A stretch of 10,170 nucleotides of DNA. It comes from Gammaproteobacteria bacterium. Lineage in GTDB: Bacteria; Pseudomonadota; Gammaproteobacteria; UWMA-0217. The notes beneath the pieces were generated by a model that was not told where the DNA came from, searched no databases, and saw nothing but the letters and a program-made list of their open reading frames with translations. Below are positions 5,959 to 10,170 of the stretch, piece after piece (position 1 is the first letter of the stretch; each line of letters begins with the position of its first letter). The stretch lies in contig DRPO01000421.1 in assembly GCA_011330835.1 (NCBI GenBank), positions 1 through 10,170 of the forward strand, read 5' to 3'. The position numbers and the translations under genes were made by a program.

Positions 5959-5968
5959 GTGAATCATG
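5957..5968 (+). repeat. Initiation-region 12-mer, copy 1 (rplE)
   Basis: AGGTGAATCATG covers the ribosome binding site, spacer and start codon of rplE. The identical 12 bases recur at 6824-6835 in front of rpsH. In E. coli the rplE start region is where S8, the rpsH product, represses spc mRNA. The exact match may be meaningful or simply two good ribosome binding sites. Confidence 0.5.
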
Positions 5969-6505
5969 TCCAGGTTACAGACACTGTATAAAGAAGAAAT
6001 TGCCGGAAAGCTCCAGGCCGAACTCGGGCTGAGCAACCCGATGGAAGTTCCGCGCCTCGAGAAGATTACCCTGAACATGGGTCTGGGCGAGGCGGTTTCG
6101 GACAAGAAGATCATTCAGAACGCGATTAACGACATGTCCCTGATCGCGGGCCAACGCGCGGTGCCCACGCTGGCGCGGCTGTCAATCGCGGGGTTCAAGA
6201 TCCGCGACGGCTGGCCCATTGGTTGCAAGGTCACGCTGCGTCGGGAAAGGATGTATGAGTTTTTCGATCGGCTGATCAATATCGCGATTCCCCGGGTTCG
6301 CGACTTCAGGGGGTTGAGCCCCAAGAGTTTCGATGGCCGCGGGAACTACAACATGGGTGTGAAGGAGCAAATCATTTTCCCCGAAATCGATTATGACAAG
6401 ATCGATGCGCTGCGGGGTATGGATATTGCTATCACCACGAGTACGAACAATGATGATCACGCCCGGGCCTTGCTCAAGGCGTTTTCATTTCCATTCAGAA
6501 ACTAG
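5966..6505 (+). CDS. rplE: 50S ribosomal protein L5
   Basis: L5 binds 5S rRNA in the central protuberance, forms bridge B1b with S13 and contacts P-site tRNA. The 179 residues equal the E. coli length. Strong family blocks are VPRLEKITLNMGLGEA at 28-43, AGFKIRDGWPIGCKVTLR, IPRVRDFRGLSPKSFDGRGNYNMG and EQIIFPEIDYDKID. One segment departs from the family. Residues 68-73 read TLARLS where E. coli has TKARKS, so Leu replaces Lys at 69 and 72; position 72 is usually basic. The codons are plain CTG and the alignment stays in register, so this is not a frameshift. AGG at 5957-5959 serves the start. In E. coli the S8 repression target lies at this gene's start. Confidence 0.97.
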   Translation: MSRLQTLYKEEIAGKLQAELGLSNPMEVPRLEKITLNMGLGEAVSDKKIIQNAINDMSLIAGQRAVPTLARLSIAGFKIRDGWPIGCKVTLRRERMYEFFDRLINIAIPRVRDFRGLSPKSFDGRGNYNMGVKEQIIFPEIDYDKIDALRGMDIAITTSTNNDDHARALLKAFSFPFRN

Positions 6506-6516
6506 AAGCGGGATTT

Positions 6517-6822
6517 ATGGCTAAGGTATCAATGCTTCAGCGCGAGAAGCGCCGGGTAAAGGCTAACAAGCGGTACGCCGCCAAACGCGCCGAATTGAAG
6601 GCGATTATTCGCGACCCGAATGCTGATTTCGAAGTTCGGATGGATGCGGTCATGCGCCTCCAAAAGCAGCCGAGGGACGCCAGCAAGTGCCGGCAGCGGA
6701 ATCGTTGCGGTCTGACGGGGCGTCCGCATGGGTACTATCGGAAATTCGGCCTGGGACGCAACAAGTTGCGTGAACTCGCCATGCGCGGCGATATCCCCGG
6801 TCTGGTCAAGGCTAGCTGGTAA
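6517..6822 (+). CDS. rpsN: 30S ribosomal protein S14, zinc-independent form
   Basis: S14 lies in the small-subunit head beside S10 and S19. The 101-residue product is the long form lacking the CxxC pairs that bind zinc in the short (about 61-residue) form. Only Cys58 and Cys63 occur here, in KCRQRNRCGLTGRPHGYYRKFG, which is the conserved C-terminal block. The segment KRYAAKRAELKAII near 18-31 and the ending RGDIPGLVKASW also match gammaproteobacterial S14. The ribosome binding site is poor: GAAG at 6505-6508 (8-base spacing) or GGGA at 6510-6513 (3 bases). Lower efficiency, or coupling to rplE, is possible. Confidence 0.97.
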   Translation: MAKVSMLQREKRRVKANKRYAAKRAELKAIIRDPNADFEVRMDAVMRLQKQPRDASKCRQRNRCGLTGRPHGYYRKFGLGRNKLRELAMRGDIPGLVKASW

Positions 6823-6823
6823 G

Positions 6824-6835
6824 AGGTGAATCATG
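6824..6835 (+). repeat. Initiation-region 12-mer, copy 2 (rpsH)
   Basis: AGGTGAATCATG is identical to the copy at 5957-5968 in front of rplE. The flanks differ (G versus T upstream, AGT versus TCC downstream), so the identity stops at the initiation signal itself. Confidence 0.5.
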
Positions 6836-7225
6836 AGTATGTCTGATCCCATAGCGGACTTCCTGACGCGGATTCGCAATGCCCAGCGCGCGGGCCTGGA
6901 GTCCGTTTCCATGCCGGCCTCCAAGCTCAAGGGCGCGATCGCCCAGGTCTTGATGAATGAAGGCTATATCCAGTCTTTCGCCGTCAGCGATGACGCCAAG
7001 CCGACGCTGACGATCGAGCTCAAGTATTTCGAGGGCAAGCCGGTGCTGGAGCATATCAAGCGCGTGAGCCGCCCGGGGTTGCGTATCTTTAAGGGCAAGG
7101 ATGAACTGCCGGTTGTCAACGGTGGTTTGGGCGTTGCGATTGTTTCGACATCCAAGGGTGTTGTCAGCGATCGTGAAGCTCGCGCCGCGGGTAACGGTGG
7201 CGAAATTCTTTGTACCGTGAGTTAA
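6833..7225 (+). CDS. rpsH: 30S ribosomal protein S8
   Basis: S8 is a primary binder of 16S rRNA helix 21 and the autogenous repressor of the spc operon in E. coli. The 130 residues equal the E. coli length. It begins MSMSDPIADFLTRIRNAQ, with MPASKLKGAIAQVLMNEGYI at 27-46 and RVSRPGLRIFKGKDELP at 77-93. The RNA-binding signature STSKGVVSDREARAAGNGGE lies at 105-124. GAGG at 6823-6826 stands 6 bases before the ATG. Its initiation region is a 12-base exact match to that of rplE, the gene that carries the S8 target in E. coli. Confidence 0.98.
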   Translation: MSMSDPIADFLTRIRNAQRAGLESVSMPASKLKGAIAQVLMNEGYIQSFAVSDDAKPTLTIELKYFEGKPVLEHIKRVSRPGLRIFKGKDELPVVNGGLGVAIVSTSKGVVSDREARAAGNGGEILCTVS

Positions 7226-7238
7226 CAGGAAATTTGCG

Positions 7239-7769
7239 ATGTCTCGTATTGCCAAGGCGCCCGTCGAGGCGCCCTCCGGAGTCGATATAAAAATTGATGG
7301 GCAGAATCTGTCGCTGAAAGGCCCGAAAGGCGCCTTTGAGTACACGATTCATCCCGATGTTGTCGTTACCCAGGAGGGCAACGCGCTCACGTTCGCCATG
7401 CGGGAAGGGCTGCGCAAGGACGCAATGGCGGGGACCATGCGCTCGGTGGTCAACAATATGGTGATCGGCGTTTCGCAGGGATTCGAGAAGAAGCTCGAGC
7501 TGGTGGGCGTGGGTTATCGCGCCGCCGTGCAGGGCAAGAAACTCAACCTCTCTCTCGGCTTTTCGCACCCGGTTGAGTACGAGGTTCCCGAAGGCATTAC
7601 CGTGGAAACGCCCAGCCAGACCGAGATCGTCATCAAGGGCGCCGACAAGCAGGTCGTGGGCCAGGTGGCCGCGGAAATCCGCGCTTACCGCCCGCCGGAG
7701 CCTTACAAGGGCAAGGGCGTCAAGTACGCGGGTGAGTACATCATTCGTAAAGAAGCGAAGAAGAAGTAG
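7239..7769 (+). CDS. rplF: 50S ribosomal protein L6
   Basis: L6 binds 23S rRNA helix 97 near the sarcin-ricin loop and the factor-binding site, and enters late in large-subunit assembly. The 176 residues (E. coli 177) form two related domains. The first runs from MSRIAKAPVEAPSGV to the helix AGTMRSVVNNMVIGVSQGF (64-82). The second starts at KKLELVGVGYRAAVQGKKLNLSLG and ends with the signature RPPEPYKGKGVKYAGE (151-166) and a lysine tail. AGGA at 7227-7230 lies 8 bases before the ATG. Ten bases separate it from rplR. Confidence 0.98.
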   Translation: MSRIAKAPVEAPSGVDIKIDGQNLSLKGPKGAFEYTIHPDVVVTQEGNALTFAMREGLRKDAMAGTMRSVVNNMVIGVSQGFEKKLELVGVGYRAAVQGKKLNLSLGFSHPVEYEVPEGITVETPSQTEIVIKGADKQVVGQVAAEIRAYRPPEPYKGKGVKYAGEYIIRKEAKKK

Positions 7770-7779
7770 GTTTTATCCA

Positions 7780-8136
7780 ATGCACAGCAAAAAGCAGTCC
7801 CGAATTCGTCGCGCGCGGAAAACCCGCGCCAAGTTGCGTCAGCTGCGGGTAAACCGACTGACGGTTCATCGCACGCCTCGCCATATCTACGCCCAGATTA
7901 TCGGGCCGGACAGTGCGACGACGCTGGTCAGCGCCTCGACGCTGGACAAGGATGTGCGTAAAGACCTGAAGTCGACCGGAAACGTCGAGGCCGCCGCCGT
8001 GGTGGGCAAGCTCATCGCCGAGCGCGCCCGCGAAAAAGGCATCGAGCAGGTGTCATTCGACCGTTCGGGTTTCAAGTACCACGGTCGGGTCAAGGCGCTG
8101 GCCGATAGCGCTCGTGAAGCTGGATTGAAAATTTAA
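7780..8136 (+). CDS. rplR: 50S ribosomal protein L18
   Basis: L18 binds 5S rRNA with L5 and anchors it in the central protuberance. The 118 residues (E. coli 117) begin with a basic arm, MHSKKQSRIRRARKTRAK. This is followed by VHRTPRHIYAQI at 29-40, STGNVEAAAVVG at 65-76, and SFDRSGFKYHGRVKALADSA at 92-111. The start at 7780 gives the family length and has AGG at 7768-7770. The reading frame is open another 207 bases upstream, but that stretch overlaps rplF in a different frame and is not part of the gene. Confidence 0.97.
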   Translation: MHSKKQSRIRRARKTRAKLRQLRVNRLTVHRTPRHIYAQIIGPDSATTLVSASTLDKDVRKDLKSTGNVEAAAVVGKLIAERAREKGIEQVSFDRSGFKYHGRVKALADSAREAGLKI

Positions 8137-8139
8137 GGG
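8135..8139 (+). promoter_or_regulatory. Ribosome binding site deciding the rpsE start
   Basis: AAGGG lies 8 bases before the ATG at 8148 but only 2 bases before an in-frame TTG at 8142, so the ATG is the start. The site overlaps the rplR stop. Confidence 0.7.
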
Positions 8140-8147
8140 TATTGACG

Positions 8148-8654
8148 ATGGCGCGTACAGAATCTAACGAACCAAATGATGGTCTGATCGAGAAGCTTGT
8201 CACCATCAACCGGGTAGCCAAGGTAGTCAAGGGCGGTCGTCAGTTCGGCTTTACCGCGTTGGCCGTGGTGGGCGATGGCGATGGTAAAATCGGTATCGGC
8301 TATGGCAAGGCGCGGGAAGTGCCCCTGGCGATCCAGAAGGCCATGGAAAAAGCCCGTCGCGAGATGGTGACCGTGTCGTTGAACGACGGCACCCTGCATT
8401 ACGCCATGACCGCCCGCCACGGCGGCGCCAAGGTGTACATGCAGCCCGCTTCCGAAGGCACCGGCGTTATCGCGGGCGGCGCCATGCGCGCCATATTCGA
8501 GGTGGTGGGTGTACGAAATGTCCTGGCGAAGTGTATTGGCTCCACCAACCCGATCAACGTGGTTCGCGCAACCCTGAAAGGCCTGCAACAGATAGCTTCT
8601 CCCGAAGCGGTCGCGGCCAAGCGGGGGAAGACCGTGGAAGAGATACTGGGGTAG
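8148..8654 (+). CDS. rpsE: 30S ribosomal protein S5
   Basis: S5 sits at the mRNA entry channel with S3 and S4 and affects decoding fidelity. The 168 residues (E. coli 167) contain an N-terminal double-stranded-RNA-binding-like domain at about 10-75 with LIEKLVTINRVAKVVKGGRQ, followed by FTALAVVGDGDGKIGIGYGKAREVP. The C-terminal domain at about 85-150 has HGGAKVYMQPASEGTGVIAGG, AIFEVVGVRNVLAK and GSTNPINVVRATL. The spectinomycin-associated loop VVKGGRQ (26-32) looks wild type. The TTG at 8142 is rejected on ribosome-binding-site spacing. Confidence 0.97.
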   Translation: MARTESNEPNDGLIEKLVTINRVAKVVKGGRQFGFTALAVVGDGDGKIGIGYGKAREVPLAIQKAMEKARREMVTVSLNDGTLHYAMTARHGGAKVYMQPASEGTGVIAGGAMRAIFEVVGVRNVLAKCIGSTNPINVVRATLKGLQQIASPEAVAAKRGKTVEEILG

Positions 8655-8660
8655 CAGATC

Positions 8661-8849
8661 ATGGCTGAAAGCAAACAACTCAAGGTAACCTTGTACCGGA
8701 GCCTGAACGGGCGTCTCAAGTCGCACAAGGCCTGCGCGCGGGGGCTCGGCATCCGTCGAATCCACAATCCGGTGCTGGTCAAGGATACGCCCGAAAATCG
8801 CGGTATGATCAACAAGATTTCCTACATGCTGAATGTAGAGGAAGTGTAA
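8661..8849 (+). CDS. rpmD: 50S ribosomal protein L30
   Basis: L30 is a small ferredoxin-like-fold protein on the large-subunit surface. The 62 residues (E. coli 59) read KQLKVTLYRSLNGRLKSHKA, then LGIRRIHNPVLVKDTPENRGMINKISYML, which fit the family: the LGLRRI-like block, DTP and RGMI are conserved. The N-terminus MAESKQ is a few residues longer than in E. coli. The binding site is weak; only the GGGG at 8648-8651 lies upstream of the ATG. The gene is absent from some bacteria; its presence here fits a gammaproteobacterium. Confidence 0.96.
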   Translation: MAESKQLKVTLYRSLNGRLKSHKACARGLGIRRIHNPVLVKDTPENRGMINKISYMLNVEEV

Positions 8850-8851
8850 CG

Positions 8852-9286
8852 ATGCATTTGAACACGTTAAAACCGGCTGAAGGCAGTCGCCGTAACCGCC
8901 GCCGAGTGGGGCGGGGCATCGGCTCCGGGTTCGGCAAGACCGCCGGGCGTGGCCACAAGGGCCAGAAATCGCGTTCGGGCGGCTATCACAAGGTTGGGTT
9001 CGAAGGCGGACAAATGCCCATTCAGCGGCGTTTGCCCAAGGTGGGTTTCCGCTCCCGCAAGTCGTTGTCCTCGGCTCAATTGCGGTTGAACGAGTTGAGC
9101 GCTGTCGAGGGCGATGTCGTCGATATCGCGGCGCTGAAGGCGGCTGGCGTTATCGGCAAGCATATCCAGCGTGTCAAGGTGTTCGCCTCGGGCGAGATCG
9201 ACAGAGCGGTTACGCTCAAGGGCGTTGGCGTGACCAAGGGCGCGCGCGAAGCGATTGAAGCGGCCGGCGGCAAGGTCGAGGATTAA
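8852..9286 (+). CDS. rplO: 50S ribosomal protein L15
   Basis: L15 is a late-assembly large-subunit protein with a long basic N-terminal extension threading into 23S rRNA. The product has 144 residues, as in E. coli. The extension is glycine- and arginine-rich: RRNRRRVGRGIGSGFGKTAG, RGHKGQKSRSGGY, then GFEGGQMPIQRRLPKVGF. The globular part has LNELSAVEGDVVDIAALK, and the family signature GVGVTKGAREAIEAAGG lies at 124-140. GAGG at 8838-8841 lies within the end of rpmD. secY follows after 2 bases. Confidence 0.97.
   Translation: MHLNTLKPAEGSRRNRRRVGRGIGSGFGKTAGRGHKGQKSRSGGYHKVGFEGGQMPIQRRLPKVGFRSRKSLSSAQLRLNELSAVEGDVVDIAALKAAGVIGKHIQRVKVFASGEIDRAVTLKGVGVTKGAREAIEAAGGKVED
9278..9282 (+). promoter_or_regulatory. 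Ribosome binding site supporting the secY GTG start
   Basis: GAGGA at the end of rplO stands 6 bases before the GTG at 9289. It supports that codon over the internal ATG at 9322, which has no comparable site at that distance. Confidence 0.7.
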
Positions 9287-9288
9287 CC

Positions 9289-10170
9289 GTGGCGAAGTCC
9301 CCTAAAGCGGTCGCCCCGTCCATGGGGGATCTCGGTAAACTCACCGAGCTTCGTCAGCGCCTGATGTTTGTGGTGCTGGCGTTGATCGTCTATCGCATTG
9401 GCACGTTTATCCCTGTGCCCGGGATCAATCCGGTCGCGCTGGAGCAATTTTTCAACCAGCATACCGGCACCATCCTGGATATGTTCAACATGTTTTCGGG
9501 CGGCGCGCTGAAACGTCTGAGTCTCTTCGCGCTCGGCATCATGCCGTACATCTCCGCCTCGATCATCATGCAGCTGCTGGCCGTGGTCGTTCCTTCTTTG
9601 GAGCAGTTGAAGAAAGAGGGCGAGGCGGGACGGCGCAAGATTACGCAGTACACGCGTTATTTCACGGTGGTTCTGGCGACGTTTCAGGCGATCGGCGTTG
9701 CGGTCAGCCTGGACGCCCAAAGCGTTGGCGGCCTCTCGGTCGCGATCAACCCGGGTTTCTCCTTCATTTTCACCACGGTGATTTCGTTGGTAACCGGCAC
9801 GCTTTTCCTGATGTGGCTCGGCGAGCAGATTACCGAAAGGGGATTGGGGAACGGCATCTCGATTATTATTTTCGGCGGTATTGTCGCCGGCCTGCCTGCC
9901 GCTGTCGCCGGGACGCTGGAGCTGGCTCGCACGGGCGAGCTGTCGCCGGGTCTGGTGCTGCTGATTCTGGTGCTTGCGGTGGCGGTGACCTTTTTCGTTG
10001 TCTTTGTTGAAAGAGGGCAGCGTCGGATCACGGTAAACTACGCGAAGCGGCAGCAGGGGCGGAAGCTGTATGCGGCTCAATCGAGTCACTTGCCGCTGAA
10101 ACTGAACATGGCGGGCGTTATCCCGCCGATCTTCGCGTCGAGCATCATTCTGTTTCCCGCGACGCTGGGG
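9289..10170 (+). CDS. secY: Preprotein translocase subunit SecY, partial (5' part)
   Basis: SecY is the pore-forming inner-membrane subunit of the SecYEG channel. The open frame runs 294 codons to the window edge without a stop; the family is about 440 residues. GTG is the likely start because VAKSPK aligns with E. coli MAKQPG. TM1 is at about 25-42, ending in GTFIPVPGI. The plug and TM2 cover about 61-101 with MFNMFSGGAL and ALGIMPYISASIIMQLL. KKEGEAGRRKITQYTRY at 108-124 is the first cytoplasmic loop. TM3 is near 125-140 and TM4 near 156-176. GEQITERGLGNGISIIIF at 178-195 leads into TM5, TM6 lies near 222-240, and ERGQRRITVNYAKRQQGRK at 241-259 is the cytoplasmic loop for ribosome and SecA contact. 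TM7 begins near 275. It closes the spc series directly after rplO. Confidence 0.98.
   Translation, partial: MAKSPKAVAPSMGDLGKLTELRQRLMFVVLALIVYRIGTFIPVPGINPVALEQFFNQHTGTILDMFNMFSGGALKRLSLFALGIMPYISASIIMQLLAVVVPSLEQLKKEGEAGRRKITQYTRYFTVVLATFQAIGVAVSLDAQSVGGLSVAINPGFSFIFTTVISLVTGTLFLMWLGEQITERGLGNGISIIIFGGIVAGLPAAVAGTLELARTGELSPGLVLLILVLAVAVTFFVVFVERGQRRITVNYAKRQQGRKLYAAQSSHLPLKLNMAGVIPPIFASSIILFPATLG

Noticed and set aside
6688..6708. Zinc ribbon in S14
   Set aside because: Only Cys58 and Cys63 are present, without the CxxC pairs of the zinc-binding short form. The protein is the long zinc-independent type.
7573..7779. 69-codon upstream extension of rplR
   Set aside because: It overlaps rplF in another frame, is not L18-like, and would more than halve the fit to family length. 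The start at 7780 has a binding site and the right N-terminus.
9283..10089. 268-codon open frame on the - strand opposite secY
   Set aside because: The + strand here encodes SecY without interruption. The reverse product is rich in Arg, His and Gln with no recognisable family, as expected of the antisense of a GC-rich membrane gene, and it has no separate promoter or neighbours.
1..10170. A novel or mobile accessory system
   Set aside because: Every stretch is accounted for by tuf, ribosomal-protein genes and secY in the standard order. There are no repeats of mobile-element type, no transposase, no integrase, no tRNA-adjacent attachment site and no unexplained gap over about 120 bases.

Overview
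The window is a stretch of a bacterial ribosomal-protein supercluster, all on the + strand. It holds the 3' end of tuf, the complete S10 and spc gene series from rpsJ to rplO, and the first two thirds of secY. The proteins look gammaproteobacterial. The evidence is the long (101-residue) zinc-independent S14, the L3 start MSIGVVGRK with GQCQT at the PrmB site, the 137-residue L16, and near E. coli/Pseudomonas sequences throughout. Base composition is fairly GC-rich. A Pseudomonas-like or purple-sulfur-bacterium-like (Chromatiales-type) lineage is plausible, but order and genus cannot be fixed from these conserved genes alone.

Layout: 1-206 is the tuf C-terminus, followed after 5 bases by rpsJ (212-523). 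Next comes the only real gap, 524-641. It carries an apparent promoter overlapping the rpsJ stop, a strong GC-rich hairpin and a small second hairpin beside the rplC ribosome binding site. From rplC onward the genes are packed with gaps of 0-29 bases or 1-4 base overlaps: rplC, rplD, rplW, rplB, rpsS, rplV, rpsC, rplP, rpmC, rpsQ (S10 series), rplN, rplX, rplE, rpsN, rpsH, rplF, rplR, rpsE, rpmD, rplO, secY (spc series). secY runs off the right edge as an open frame of 294 codons. No transfer RNA, ribosomal RNA, mobile element, CRISPR array or convincing terminator is visible.

The genes work together. EF-Tu delivers aminoacyl-tRNA; the ribosomal proteins build both subunits; SecY is the membrane channel that ribosomes dock on through L23 and its neighbours. 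Tight spacing and stop/start overlaps imply polycistronic transcription with translational coupling. The layout suggests that tuf-rpsJ and rplC-onward are one continuous unit with an added internal promoter, rather than the E. coli plan in which the S10 promoter and leader precede rpsJ.

I found no previously undescribed system. The points most worth a second look are the promoter/hairpin leader between rpsJ and rplC, two lysine-to-leucine differences in a usually basic loop of L5, and a 12-base initiation region shared exactly by rplE and rpsH.
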